Assembly: GCA_038373865.1 (NCBI GenBank)
Contig: JAXGGA010003365.1
Coordinates: 1 to 64,000, forward strand
Direction of reading: 5' to 3'
From: Uloborus plumipes
Lineage: Eukaryota > Arthropoda > Arachnida > Araneae > Uloboridae
Length of the DNA stretch: 64,000 nt
In this document: positions 12,092 to 24,971 of the stretch, in pieces
Layout: the number at the start of each line of letters is the position of its first letter
How positions within the stretch are numbered: the first letter of the stretch is position 1
Made by a program: the position numbers and the translations under genes
Notes under the pieces: model-generated
What the model saw: the letters and a program-made list of their open reading frames with translations, nothing else
Database searches by the model: none
What the model was told of the DNA's origin: nothing

Positions 12092-13004
12092 ATCAAAGGA
12101 AGGAAAGGACCCTTTGTTACAGCAAAAAATATTTTTAATTACCTTTAAAAAATAGGTAATTTAATTGTGTCAATGTTATATTGTGTTTATTAACATTTTG
12201 ACGATTTATGCCTAACAAAGCATGAAAATTATTAATTTTGTACTTGCATTCATCTACTTCTAAGGTACAGAATTTTCTCCCGCTTTCTTATTTTGCTCCT
12301 CCTGCTTTTTCACTCTGTATTGTTGTCAAGTCTGAGTTACTGGTCTAATGGACCACTGTGACATTTTTCTGAATTTCTCTCCCTGGTGTAGGGACAAGTT
12401 TGGGGTTATCTGGCTTCAGGGTTTTGAAATTAGCTTCATATGGTTATGATAACGTATATTGTGAGAGATTTATTTTGTAACGTAATAAATACTATTTCTT
12501 TTGATTTTAGTTGCAAAATATATTTAAAACAAGAACCTGTTTCAGAAAAATGCCTAAGAAAAAGTGAAACCAGTAAATTAAAGGGAAAATAAACTCTGTA
12601 AGTTTTATTTATTTTTTGAAGTGATTATCTTTATCTCTTAATAATGGATTAAATTTATTCAGGCAAAGTCATAATTTTCAGCAAAAAAACTCTCAAAAAT
12701 CATGGAAATTGATAACACAGGTCGTCAAAAATACACTTAAAAATTGTTTTGATTTAGTTAACTGATCTTTAATGTACTTTTTTGTGCTGATTTCAAAAAT
12801 GGCATTGGTTTTTTTCTACCACATAAGGCTTGCCTACAAAATAAAGTTGATGTTTTTGAAAAAAGTACAAAAAATTGAATAATTTTGCATTTTTTTGTTG
12901 TAACATAAAGTAAAAGCAGAAAAATAATCAAACCTGCCTAAAAAGAGCATAAAAGTGATGGACATGTGTTGTAAAAAGTCTTTGAGAAGGAATTAGGTAA
13001 GTCA
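12092..13004. other. No feature recognised
   Basis: AT-rich DNA without a recognisable gene or repeat end. Confidence 0.5.
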
Positions 13005-13054
13005 GGTTCACGCAGAGGCGGACTGGCCGTAGAGGCCACCTGCCCACGGGCAGG

Positions 13055-14120
13055 TGCGCCCTCCGGCCTGTGCGCCCTCAAAACGTTTGCGCCTTCGTTT
13101 TTTTTTTTAAATAATTTTAAAGGTTTGAAAGCAACCCCTAACAGTTTGAAAAGTACCCCCCCCCCCTACACTGCCAGCGTGCCTTCAACTTTAGTTAATT
13201 ACTTATTTTTTACTTTTTTAACGTTTAAAACATGTAAAGTAGTCAATAAGCGTTATCAAAAGGCGGTTCTTATTATACCCAAAAAATGATAGGTGGTCTT
13301 TAAGGGGGATCTCATCCAAAGTTAGCGCCCTCCGGTCTGTGCGTCCTTGCGCCGTGAACAAAGCCCCCCCCCCCCCTTTTTTTTTTATCTTTACGTTCGA
13401 AGCACGGAAAGCAATCAATAAAAGATTGAAGAAGATGGTTATACTCAATTATGTACCTGTTATAATTAGCTTTTATTTATTGCACCCCAGACGTGATAGG
13501 TTGTCGGAAAGGGGGATCTTTGCAACAAAAAAAAAAAGTACAGCTCCTTCCAGGATGTACGCCCTTGCGCCCTCGAACCTGTGCGCCTTCGTTTTTTTCC
13601 ACCTTACTTTCGGAGGGTATGAAACAAGGCAGTCCAGTCGGAGGGGGGGGGGGAAGGGTCTTAATCCAAAGTGAGCGCCCTTCGGCCTATGTATCATTGC
13701 ACCCTCAAATCTAGTTGACTTGGGTGCCCTCCCCCCCCCCTTTTTTTTAATTCGAAGCGAATGAAAGTCTATAAAAGTTTGCTGCAGGAGGTTATAATTA
13801 ATAATGTGCCATAGTTCACTTTAATTCATTGCCCCCCACCCGCCCCCAGAGGTGATTAAGTAGTCTGGAAGGAAGACCTTCAACCAAAAAAAAAAAAAAA
13901 AAGATCTACCTCTGAGCTATGCGTCTTTGCGCCTTCAAACCTGTGCTCCTTTGGTGTTTTTTTTTTTTTTTTTTTAATTTTTTTATTCGAAGCGCGTGAA
14001 GTACTTAATAAAAGTTTCAGAACAAGGTTCAAATGAAAAGCGTAAAAAATAAACTTTGAATTCATAGCGCCTCAAAAGGGATAGATAGTATGGTCTTAAA
14101 CCCAAGTGAGCGCTCTTATT
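13055..14120. repeat. Diverged tandem array with GCGCCCTYCGGYCTGTGCG core
   Basis: The word GCGCCCTCCGGCCTGTGCG and variants recur near 13061, 13325, 13560, 13675, 13915 and 14108, each followed by poly-C or poly-T and then a TTCGAAGC(G)-x-TGAAAG stretch with AATAAAAGWTT. Unit length varies (about 200-300 bp). Short open frames here are by-products of the homopolymers. Confidence 0.65.
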
Positions 14121-14139
14121 TTTGTGCGTTTTCCTCTGT

Positions 14140-14160
14140 CTTTTGTGTGTGTGTGTGTGT
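14140..14160. repeat. (GT)n microsatellite
   Basis: Uninterrupted GT dinucleotides in the hAT-like element. Confidence 0.9.
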
Positions 14161-14954
14161 CAAGTCTACATTGATTGAGGTTACGAATTCATGTGTAGTG
14201 ATGCTGGTTAGAGAAATCGGCTGGCAAAAGATTCTTCAGATGTTAGAAAGCTGCATGAGTAAGCAATTGAATTGTATTGCACTGAAAAACGTGTACTACC
14301 GACAAAAATGTTTAGTTTTGTTTAAAATAAAATTAAATAATGATTTACTGAATGTTGTGTAGTTGATTGACTGGCTCCTCCCTATTTTCATGAGCATTTT
14401 AATAGTAAGCGGATCATCAAAACAGCAGTAAGTAAGTAAAAATACAGCAGATAATAATACCCTTAAACAGCTGAATCTATGTATGCGCACACTATAATTC
14501 TTTATAAATCGCACAACTTTTCGAAGGTAAACAATAAATTGAAAAAAAAACAATTTCTGTATGTTAAGCACAACAGCTAATATGTAACCATTTAGTGCAG
14601 GATGAAGTTCTGTTATGAAGCCTAGTTATTTGTGAATAACGGTTAAAATTGTATTTTATTTAAATCTATATACGTGTTCCATGGTGGGCATTATAACGAT
14701 CTTTTATTATATTACAAGATCGGTTTTAACACAATGACGAGGGCTTACAAAGTATGATTTTTTTTAATTTTTTTTCAAACTTCCGAATTTACATCAGTGA
14801 TTTGTGAGACAGAAATCACAAATAAGAAATGCATTTTTTGTTAAGCACCAGAGGACAAAGAAGTTGTAGCTAAAGAAGTAACATTAATTTTTTAATGAAT
14901 ATAAACGCGTTTAAAATAGAGCGAGATGTATTACTGTGAACTGAAAGTTTTATA

Positions 14955-15610
14955 CAGGGTGTCCACTCCAATCGTGGACCAATAGCTAATTTCTAAACTG
15001 TTAGAGATAAGCATATAGTTTATTTAGGAAAAAATCTCCAAATTACGAAAGGAATTTTGGGTCTATTCAATGTTTTTCAAAAAATCAAATTTTGAAAGAG
15101 TTACGAAATTTACATTTTTATACAACCCCCCAGTCCTATCAATCATATTTAGTAAAACATTCTTGACACTGTAACGTTTAAAACTAAAAAAAAAAAATGA
15201 CTGTTCTACCACAAAAATTGACCAAGTTATGACGTTTTGAAACATCAAGATTTTGAAGGATTTCGCATACGGTCCCGTAAGCGATCTCTCGATGACGTCA
15301 TGAAATAATGCAAAATCTTGATTTTTCAAAACGTCATAACTCGGTCAATTTTTGTGGTAGAACAGTGATTTTTTTTTTTAGTTTTAAACGTTACAGTGTC
15401 AAGAATGTTTTACTAAATATGATTGATAGGACTGGGGGGCTGTATAAAAATTTAAATTTCGTAACTCTTTCAAAATATGATTTTTTGAAAAACATTGAAT
15501 AGACCCAAAATTCCTTTCCTAATTTGGAGATTTTTTCCTAAATGAACTATATGCTTATCTCTAACGGTTTAGAAATTAGCTATTGGTCCACGATAGGAGT
15601 GGACACCCTG
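14955..15610. mobile_element. Full-palindrome mariner-type MITE
   Basis: TA at 14953-14954 and 15611-15612. The ends are CAGGGTGTCCACTCC and its complement, and the two arms (about 320 bp each) mirror each other around about 15285. The arms yield mirrored open frames that are not genes. Confidence 0.85.
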
Positions 15611-16339
15611 TATATTGGTGTATTATTTTAAAGGATTTTATCTTTTTATCCTTAAATCAATTTAATAAAGATGATTTTATCTAGAATTTGCTTTTCTTAT
15701 TATTTACGCTTTATTGGAAACCCTGCATTTAAGTAAGCAAAACATTTCCATAAAACATTTCAGAATGTAACACGCTCGTAAAAAATGTAACTTTAATTGA
15801 GAAATGAGAGGAATAAACATCGCCATTGTATATTACTAGCTGTTTTCTCAGGGATTGCACGGTCTACCGTGAAAATAAAAGTTTTGCCAAGAGACGCATG
15901 TTCACTAATCAAGTTCAATTAAAAGAAAAAATTGTGTACAATTTCAAGCCAAAGTGAAGGAATAGCTATTTCAAAATTTAAATTGAGACCTTATCTAATT
16001 TTTTTAAACACACCTATCTCCCCCTCCATATGAAATTTCTGAGTATTGAAAACCTTTGTGACAAATTTGGCAAAGATCCGACGGAAACTTATTGTTATTA
16101 TTTCCACAATATAATCCTACGAAACTGGTTAACATGCAATATGACTCAAAATTTAAACTTAGACCTCTTTGGATTGTTTTGAGTTCCGATGTTCCTAAAA
16201 TCTTCAATGTACATTTCTGAGCAGCAAAGGACTTTTGTACGAAATTTGGTAAAGATCCGGCGCAAACTGTGGATTTGTAGAAGAAGCATTTACACCCAGA
16301 CCCAAATATTCACACCCATTTATTATGCAGGTTTAACTT

Positions 16340-16775
16340 ATAATTTAACTACGGTATACTCCCAATTATCCGCGCAATCGGGTGGCACGGGTACCGCGGA
16401 TAACGAAAAAAGGCGAAAAATAAGTGATAAAAAGAAGGTAAAAATTGTGTTTTGCTTAAAATTAATCGTATTGTGTATAAAAAATGTTCCAATGAAGATA
16501 GGAACAGGATTACACATTTGTCTTGTAAGTTCTGAAGCACATACAATCTACAAAGGAATAGTAGTTGCTATAACGCCCAGGTGAAAATTTATTCGACATA
16601 TCACTCTTCAAATAGTATAACAAGACTCAATATGTTATACTATATGATATATTATACTATATGACTATATTTATATGTTATACTCAAATCATTCGACATA
16701 TAGTATAACATATATTATACCAAACCAAATTTTGCTGTAAAAAAAAAGGAATCGTCGAGACCCTTGCGGATAATT
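16340..16775. repeat. Possible Tigger/pogo-like fragment
   Basis: TATACTCCCAATTATCCGCG near 16358 and TTGCGGATAATTCACGG near 16765 resemble the ATTATCCG ends of Tigger elements in inverted orientation. The inside contains a short AT-rich repeat built on TATGATATATTATACTATA. No transposase seen. Confidence 0.4.
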
Positions 16776-16881
16776 CACGGAGAAAATGTGTGTGTGTGGG
16801 GGGGGGGGGGGGTACTATTTTGAAGTGCGCCCTTTGGAGGTTTGGGTTAGCGCCCTCATGGGGGAGCCAGTCCGCCCCTGG

Positions 16882-17809
16882 CCAAAACTCTTACCAGGAA
16901 CTGTTTAACTCCAATTTTCTTTTTATATATGGAATATAGGAGGTTGAAACTTTACAAAATGAATGTTAAATTTGTGCTAAGTTGTTGCCGTAAGGTCAGT
17001 GAAGGCCCTCAAAACAGGGCATTTTTGACGTTTTTTAGCGTTTTTGAGGTCCAAAAACAGCTTGTACATTTCAGTTGGCACGGCAAAAGTAGTGTCGTTT
17101 GAAAGACCAGTGTAAGCACTTTAAAATAATGTATAAATAACCGAGGAAAGTTCAACGTGCTTTTAGTTGCGTAAGGCCGAAATATGAAAAATGTCATATT
17201 TTACCGATATTCAAACGGTCATAACTTCCTCTGCCAACAACATATTGAAATATTTTTTTCGCCAATGTCATACTCTATTCTTTGTCTTAACAGAACAGTT
17301 GAGTCCTTTGAGGCGAAATGTGAAAAAAATTTTTACAAAAAATTTATTTTTTTCTGTGCATTTTTTGCAAAAATTTTTTTCACATTTCGCCTCAAAGGAC
17401 TCAACTGTTCTGTTAAGACAAAGAATAGAGCATGACATTGGTGAAAAAAATATTTCAATATGTTGTTGGCAGAGGAAGTTATGACCGTTTGAATATCGGT
17501 AAAATATGACATTTTTCATATTTCGGCCTTACGCAACTAAAAGCACGTTGAACTTTCCTCGGTTATTTATACATTATTTTAAAGTGCTTACACTGGTTTT
17601 TCAAACGACACTACTTTTGCCGTGCCAACTGAAATGTACAAGCTGTTTTTAGACCTCAAAAACGCTAAAAAAACGTCAAAAATGCCCTGTTTTGAGGGCC
17701 TTCACTGACCTTACGACAAATTTAACATTCATTTTGTAAAGTTTCAACCTCCTATATTCCATATACAAAAAGAAAATCGGAGTTAAACAGTTCCTGGTAA
17801 GAGTTTTGG
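16882..17809. repeat. Near-perfect 930-bp palindrome (foldback element)
   Basis: Begins CCAAAACTCTTACCAGGAAC and ends with its complement. The arms of about 430 bp meet near 17345 around a CTGTGCA core. Open frames on both strands inside it are duplicates of one another and not genes. No TSD could be fixed. Confidence 0.8.
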
Positions 17810-17815
17810 TTCACA

Positions 17816-19455
17816 GCAATTTCCATGTCTTGAAAATCCGCTTAATTTTTGATGCCGCACCTTCAACTTTAGGGGTCCATAAAAACTAAATAGCTCAACT
17901 TTAGAGCAAAATATTCTGGATTTGGTCTTTCAATAAGATAATAAACATTTGGTAATTTTTGGGAGAAAATCTGAGAGCTCATGAATCACCTCATAATGCT
18001 AGGCGTGACAGTTTCTCAGATTCTTGCTCTTAAGTACAGTTGTCTAGTTTCGGTTTTGATTCAAGAAAAGTGCAAACACTTGCACTTTTAGAATAATGAA
18101 AATGCACGGGAAAAAGCAGGAAATTAAGTAAATTAGAAAGATTTTTAAGTATCTTAAATATTTTTTCAATGGCAGTCATTGCATTTTTAGTTCAATCGAC
18201 AGGTCTATAGAAACTGTAAATTGGATCTTCATTCAACGCATCCTTTTCTTTTTTCCAGGAAGTTGTAGACTCGCCAGTGTCTGATTCAGTACTGCTATCT
18301 AAAGTTTCCATGGTGCTGTTTTGGTAATACTAAGCACCAAAGTCAAAATAATACCATAGAAAGCAAAGAGCTAACACTTGCGGTTTGAACTTCTTTCAGT
18401 ACTTAAGTTTTGTGATGTGACAACAATTTTGGAAACATTTGGCGGCGCCGTGCTATTCGTTGATGATTAGTAAAGGTTAAAATACGAAATATAATACATT
18501 TAATACATTAGTAGTAAAATAATGTATTAAAAGTAGATTTAAAATATTATTAGAGTTTTAATACATTTTCATGAATGGTAAAATGCAAGAAACTCTACTT
18601 ATAAAACTTTATTAGTTTTCAGTACAATGATAATGAGATTGCCGATTTCGCAAAAACACTTGATATGGTCACTTGAAAAAACGTAGAGTGCACCATTGAA
18701 GTTTTGGAGGCATACATTTTTAGGCAGGCTTTTTATCTCTTTTTTTTTGGGGGGGGGGGAATGTTCCGTAGCATTTGAAGAGGGTGTGCCATCGCCTTCG
18801 GGGGAGGGGAGATGTGGGCAAGTTTATTCATGCACATAAATACTTGTTAGTTTCACGCTTCATGGTCAAGAAATATCAGGATTAGTTAATGGGAAAAGTT
18901 TTTTTTTTTTTGGCTTTGAACACAAGGTTGCCCCCGCCCCTAAGAGCAAAGTCGAAGAACAAATCCAAATATCACGGAGACCAAAATGAAAACTAAAACG
19001 CAAATACCCCCCCCCCCCCACCCCAACTGTTAAAAAATTAACGGGCAAGTATAGGCGATGACCCTCCTGGATGGGCACTCCTGCTTAAACGAATATGACT
19101 TAAAGGAAACACCGTAACAGCTTCCATATTCAATTCAAGACTCGATAATTTTGAATTGAGTAACACAATATTCGATTTCAGAAAAGAAAAATGAAAACAA
19201 TGATCTTATCACATAACAGAGAAACCAGAGGTGGGCCCCTCCTCGAACCTTTACAGCATAGATCCCTTCTTCCGTTAAAATAAATGTGCTTGCCAAAATC
19301 ATCTGGCTAACATCTTTTTAAAATTAAAAACAAAAAAAAAAAGGCTTTCATTTACATACACACGAAAAAATAAATAAATAAATAAATAAATAAAAGAAAT
19401 GCGTAAAAATTAATTCCGCCACTCTGAGGTTTTACTGTAATTCTAAAAACTCTCA
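17816..19455. other. No gene recognised; homopolymer-rich
   Basis: Contains G runs near 18748, a C run near 19008 and an (AAAT)n stretch at 19371-19395. No repeat ends identified. Confidence 0.45.
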
Positions 19456-19459
19456 TTAA

Positions 19460-19871
19460 CCCTTTAAGCAGTTTGCCCGTACGGTGTACGTGCTACCCGA
19501 AATTGGCCTCATCTGGTTTGCCCGTACGGCGTAGGGGCATCGATATTTTCAGATTTCCTTTTCTGGTTTTCCCGAACTGTTCGGAAAATTGTAAACCTTA
19601 AAATTCACACTAAGTGTGAGAGAAATTTTTGCATAATTTGTAAACCTTTCATTATTGCATGCAGAATGTACTTGAAAAAAGCAAATATTTCGGGGATTTG
19701 TGACCAAAATTGAAAAAAAAAAAAAAAAATGTTGTAAAAGCATTGAAAACGAAAAAAAAAATTAAATTCTTAATATTCTTATTCTGTTAAGTATGGTACT
19801 TAACTATATTCAATAAAAAAAAATGCCCTTTTAGGAAGCATTTCTGGTAAAATAATTGACCGCTTAAAGGG
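19460..19871. mobile_element. piggyBac-type MITE
   Basis: TTAA at 19456-19459 and 19872-19875. Ends CCCTTTAAGCAGT and ACCGCTTAAAGGG. Inside the left end, the word TTTGCCCGTACGG occurs twice (19478 and 19517), next to the GTACGGTGTAC palindrome. 412 bp. Confidence 0.8.
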
Positions 19872-20068
19872 TTAAAGAGATCGCTCGGAAAGTGTCTGCT
19901 GTGTTGTGAAAATTCGTTGTCTGCCCGATTCGTAAAATTCCAAAACCCAGAACTGTGTTGGTCCCGTTGCCTCTCGATTTCAAGCCACATGGTGAACGTG
20001 CTTTTAATTGTGAAGTGAAAAATAGAGAAGATGGAATTCCCTCATATGAAAACTTTTTTTGTTTAAAC

Positions 20069-20200
20069 ATCGGCCAGGCATCGGCATTTAGAAGTTTTCG
20101 GGGCCGATATTTTTCCTAAGTTAGCATTGGCGGCCGATGCCGATGGCCGATAGAAAAAATTTAAACCTTTGGCCCCGATGCATCGGCCTGCCCACTATAA
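20069..20200. repeat. GC-rich inverted repeat cluster with CATCGG words
   Basis: CCAGGCATCGGC on the left and GCATCGGCCTGCC on the right, with GGCCGATGCCGATGGCCGAT between them. Possibly a short MITE; no TSD defined. A poly-G run follows at about 20203. Confidence 0.4.
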
Positions 20201-20377
20201 CATGGGGGGGGGGGGGGGGGGGAGAGGTCTCGATGAAAGGTATCCAAAACTGCTGATGACAAAATGTTTACGTTGGAGAAAGCCGCCCCCAAACATTCAT
20301 GGCGAAGAACTCGCAAAGATATAAATCAGTTACTGAGTTGTTTCACCTCTTTTAACAAAGACGAAAAAGGTATTTAA

Positions 20378-20615
20378 AGCTTAATGCATCTTTAAAATAT
20401 CGCTCAGTCCAAAAAAAGTCCAAAACAATAATAAATAAATGAAATCATTTGAATTGAATAATTTTTGTTCAATTCGTGTTTAGAAATCAGAATTAAATGC
20501 TAAAAAAAAATTATCATTTGCAGTCTTAGGTAAGTAAGAGAATATTGATCAGATGCTAGAATGTCGATGGTGGTATACGGGAAGTAGGCTCGTTTAGTTC
20601 TGGACGGAACTTCTT
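20378..20615 (+). repeat. Short copy of a dispersed repeat (also at 35388-36445)
   Basis: Starts CTTAATGCATCTTTAAAATA with CGCTCAGTCC, and ends GTAGGCTCGTTTAGTTCTGG then ACGGAACTTCTTGTT. Both ends match the longer copy at 35388-36445, so the middle has been lost here or gained there. Confidence 0.6.
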
Positions 20616-20619
20616 GTTA

Positions 20620-21657
20620 TTCATTGACAAGAAATCAAAAACTTTCAAATGGGCTAAAGAACAGCAAATAAGATAGTTTCGTTTCCGTGGTCAGTCAATT
20701 TGCTTGAAGGATTTTCTTTAAATTGTTCCTTTGATATTGTCATTAAAACATTTGTCGGAAATAAAAAACATTTTTGGAACGTTTTCAAAGAAGGAACTGT
20801 TAGAATGTTCTAAAATTCAAAGGGGTACTCAGTCCCATGTGCCACTTTTCCTTTAAAATTAAATCAATGCGTATTATTGCTTTGTAATTCAATTTACTAA
20901 ATGTTTGAGTATGAATATTTCACGTTTATTCTTCTGCATTCTTTTCTTTTTTGTCATTTTAACTTTCTACATTTTTTTGTCTTTCTGCGTTGTCAAATGT
21001 ATGAATAGGAATGAGGGAAGTGAGGGAGGGGTGCAGCAAAATCTTATTGCTTCTCATGAACGTTGACTCCGATGCTGCTTGCAGCTAGAATCTCTGGTGT
21101 ACAAAAAAAGGGAAAGTGAAACGATTTAAATTTTGATTGACTTTTATCTAAGTGAGTTGTCAAACGCAAAATGTGTCAGCTCAATTTTCGTGGTCAAATT
21201 TGGCGCACTGCCACTGTGATCGGTAGCGTAAGCAAATGAAAGTGGCGCCAAGCCGCCGCCTCGGGATAAAAGCAGCGCCGACTGAGGAAATTTAGGGACA
21301 TAAATGGCGCATAACAAGCGACTTATTCTCCGACGACATGACATAATATTCGACAAAGACAATTGAATTAGCCCGCCTACAAGGACTGGTGGCTTCAGGA
21401 TTTCGATACCTCGGCGCCTGCCAAATTGTTCGTTTGTAAAAGGACATGAAATACTCAAGCCCATTGTTTCAAATTTTTCTAGGGGGGCAGGAGGAAGGGG
21501 TTTACTCAATACGTATTTTATTGGAAAACAACACAACCCACGTCCCCAAATATGTAAAAACATGATTTTTTTTTTCAAAGTTGGGGGAGGGGACTTATCT
21601 GTTATTGACGGGCTTGGAAGTAATTTAAATGATTCAAGGATAAGCAATATAATGCCT
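20620..21657. other. Unclassified; contains an unsupported 172-codon open frame
   Basis: A minus-strand frame of 172 codons spans 21144-21662, but it has no domain, ends inside a MITE and is low in complexity at its N-terminus. I do not call it a gene. Confidence 0.4.
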
Positions 21658-21858
21658 GTCACGGAACGGGACCCATACGAGTCCTACTCCATCACAGGTA
21701 CTTTAATGCTTAAAGTTCGGTTGTTTTCAAACAAATAGCTAATTTTAAATTTTCTACGTAATTCGTGTGAAAAATCTTTGCCGTTGTTACCAACAAAAAA
21801 ATTCCTAGCGTATTTTATTTGTATTTATACAACAGCTCCAAATGTCCCGTTCCGTCAC
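21658..21858. mobile_element. Short MITE with GTSACGGAACGGGAC ends
   Basis: GTCACGGAACGGGAC (21658-21672) and GTCCCGTTCCGTCAC (21844-21858) are inverted repeats with one mismatch. 201 bp. TSD not resolved. Confidence 0.65.
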
Positions 21859-21904
21859 ATGGAATGGCCCTCCAACTCTCAGCGAATCTGTATTTTTTTT
21901 TTTT

Positions 21905-22480
21905 TGGTCTATAACAAATTGCTTTTGGTGTTCTTTTGGACCTCAAACACCAAGTAGTCCCTCTTTCACATTGGCAGCCTGCCGACGTCTTACGTCCCGG
22001 TGCTCCATCCCCTCAAACCTGCTTTCCGGCCCCTGATGTAGGACATGGGGCGAAGGAACACACACACACACACGACCACCTACTGTCTGATCTTCTTAGG
22101 TAAAACTTTCTGCGTATTCACGCGTGCGTCAGGTCTACTCTGATAAAACCAAAATAGAGGTGATAGGCAAAATAACAATAAGAGGAAGAATAATAAGAGG
22201 CATTTTGAACCGTATCGAACAACGAAGAACGATCCTAATCTCAAATACATAGTTTACTTGAATCTATCAAAAGGATAGCAAATCCAAGTTTTAAATTGAG
22301 AACTTCGGAAAGTTCCCACTTTCAACCCATCACCCCTTTTTTAAGTGGAATGGTTCGCGAGTGCTAGGTGCGGCTTTCACGGACGGACAGTACACACACA
22401 ACTACCGCAGTTCGTCATTTGCGAAAAACATAATTTTGATTCGAGATGTCGAAGTTCAAATTTTCTCTCTGCCTCTCCTT
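21905..22480 (-). mobile_element. SINE copy (rearranged), same family as 41035 and 51605
   Basis: 21930-22035 matches the GGACCTCAAAC to CCTGCCGACGTC end, and 22345-22480 matches the other end (TCGTCATTTGCGAAAAACAT). The tRNA-like middle is missing and replaced by unrelated sequence with a (CA)n tract near 22061. Confidence 0.55.
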
Positions 22481-22489
22481 CTAATAAAG

Positions 22490-23930
22490 AAAAAGAAAAG
22501 AAGAAAAAAAAGAGACCAAATTCTAATTAAGATATATTCACTACACTACACGAATGAACCCATTCGTGATTTTTGACACAATACTTTTAACCATACGCAT
22601 AGTATAAATTAAGCTTCCTACGTTTCTTTCTCATGAATAAACATGTCGATCCTTCAATGTTTCCTTCCAATAGAAAACAAATATAAGAAACCCTCAAGCT
22701 ATATCAACCGTGAGAGAAACAAGAAAAGAAAACAGCCCACCCAAGTCGTTATCCACTTGTGTAGAACATCATTGAACACTACAATTTTCTATCCCTAGAA
22801 TTGATTTTCTGCCCCGAACAAATTGGATGAATATGCTTTATGCAACTTGAATTGCTCTTGAAATGTTAATGTGTAAAAACTACGTAGGGCACTTTGTAAT
22901 TGCTTCATCCATTTATTCTTATATTCGGATTTCTTAATTTAACAAATTGCTTCTTTTTCTAATGAAATAAAAAATATCCAGTAGCAACAGTTATTAGCCA
23001 TTTTTCCTACTTCTTAATAAAGGGCGCAGTTGACTGAAAGTTGTAATGCAGAAGAATGTAATAGAGATGTGAAGTGAAGAGAGATCGCAGGCGGATGAAC
23101 TAGGAGTGGGATGATGCTATTGTTCTCTTCCTTAATGTTTGTTCTTCCAATTAAAATATCCTTTCAACTAAGCTTTGTGCGAATTTTTTACTTCCAATTC
23201 AAAAATTTTGCTCATCATTTGCTCTGTGATTGGCAGATAACGAGTATCCTAATTCATTGATATTGCTTGATATATTTTCTTAAAATTAGGGTTACATCGT
23301 AGTAAATCACGTGGCTGAAAATTGCTAACTACTTGCATAAGAAGTTAGCAAATGCGTTCTGCTCTATAGCAATATTATTCGTTGATTCTAATTATAGCCA
23401 TATGATCTGTGGCAGCAAATGTCCTTATGGCCAGAAAAGGGATCTAGAACTAAAAACCATTCTTTTATTTTTAAATAAAGTCACTTTCTTCTATTATAAT
23501 GTAAAAATAAAAACCTTTCACGTAATTCAAAGGTTTCATGGTCCATGAATCATGGATCAAAGGTCCATTGTGGTTTTACGTTGCAAGGGACTATCTAATG
23601 ATTCCAAGCAAAATTCGAGTAAACTCGGAATATGTTTGAAATGCTTTGCTTCCAATTAAAGATAGATCAATCAATATTTCGTTCCGGAGACCTCCAGCAC
23701 ATTAGTCCAGCAGCAGTTAAGAAATTGATGAATGGTAATTTTCTATGAGCATTATCTTTGTCTTTGCTTTCTCAGAAAATGTTTGCATTTGTGTGATATA
23801 GTTTAGGGCATAACTAATATTATTTCGATAACATCTGCGATATAGATGTCCCAGCACAAAATTCGTGTATATTATTTTTTAAGTTTTAGGTAAAAACGCA
23901 AATGGAATTCTTAGTCTATTAAATTTTTCT
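22490..23930. other. No feature recognised
   Basis: AT-rich DNA; short frames without domains. Confidence 0.45.
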
Positions 23931-23934
23931 TGAA

Positions 23935-24165
23935 AGTCTCGTGGTAGCCTGGTAGATCAGCTGCGAGATCAAAGCTGTTGGGTTACAAGCTCGGAGTCTG
24001 ACACAGCCAAATAGCCACCTAGTACATGTGGTATACACGATCATTAAATCCGTGGGACAGAAAGTCCTGCTTTCCGTCTTAGCAGTTACCATTGGTGCCG
24101 AGTTTCTAGAGAATGCCGGCCTTCCCATCAGAATTATCTCCAAATTGTGAAGGTGATGCTGTAAT
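23935..24165 (+). mobile_element. Possible tRNA-derived SINE
   Basis: GTGGTAGCCTGGTAGATCAG resembles a Pol III A box, and GGGTTACAAGCTC some 35 bases later resembles a B box with one inserted base. A moderately GC-rich body follows. Weak. Confidence 0.35.
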
Positions 24166-24169
24166 CTAT

Positions 24170-24857
24170 TGGAACTAAGACATACTCCTCCCCGATTGGG
24201 TGTTTCGTTCTGGGAGGTTTCTCATTTCTTACTTAATTCCTACTTCTCCCCGTGTAATTAAGCCTCCCAAAAGACATTAACAATAGCAGCAACTCACTGT
24301 TCGCTTTTAATAATAATATAAATGGAAGTAGAAATAAATAAATATGCAAATAAGTTAATTTAATTAAATTGAAAGAAATAATAAAATATTACCAAACAGT
24401 TATTTACTTGTGCATGGTAATAAAATGTTTACTCGAGATAAGTAGTTGTCGAGATAAGTACTAGTTTAATTTAAATTGTAGTATAAAGAAGATGCTTATA
24501 ACTTATTTATAAATAATACTGGAAATTTTAAGAAAACCTTCCATCCCACACCCCTCCTTAAACTTTGGAAGGAATAAAATGGGGTGACGGATCAGAATTT
24601 GCTTATAAATATTTTTAATTAAATTATATGCGAAACCATGATTTCGGATTCTATCTGGGAGATGGAAAGACGTGCAAATTGTTTGTTTTCTTAATGCTTT
24701 AAATACAGAAATAGAACAAACACCATGCTTGCACATGTGCGATTGTATTAATTCCTCAAATTTAGCTTTTCCAATAGCCCCTTCCTTCCTCAGTTGCGGG
24801 CCAGAATGTATAAATTTTCTCGACTTTGGCCACGTTTTGAGGGTAGATATTGTGGAA
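24170..24857. other. No feature recognised
   Basis: AT-rich DNA. A minus-strand open frame 24503-24889 runs into the foldback terminus and has no known domain. Confidence 0.4.
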
Positions 24858-24971
24858 TAGTTCGTGGAGTTAGTGCAAAAATATTTCACTTCCGGATACC
24901 AGTCTGAAATTTTATGTGGAGCTTATATTCACATAGAAGGACAAAAAAACGCCGGGAGACACTTGATCGGA

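Larger units (their letters stand above)
13013..16880. mobile_element. hAT-like element with CAGNGGCGGACTGGC ends
   Basis: Left end CAGAGGCGGACTGGC and right end GCCAGTCCGCCCCTG are near-perfect inverted repeats of the hAT type. Inside the left third is a diverged tandem array (13055-14120). A mariner palindrome (14955-15610) and a Tigger-like fragment near 16360-16775 are nested. The expected 8-bp duplication is not adjacent on the right; GGTTCACG at 13005 has its best match, GGTTCACA, at 17808 beyond the next palindrome. Confidence 0.6.

Noticed and set aside
16189..16584. 131-codon open frame
   Set aside because: Overlaps the Tigger-like fragment, no domain, low-complexity middle.
21144..21662. 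172-codon open frame on the minus strand
   Set aside because: No domain, ends at a MITE terminus, and the composition looks like non-coding DNA.
24503..24889. 128-codon open frame on the minus strand
   Set aside because: Runs into the terminal repeat of the foldback element and matches no family I know.
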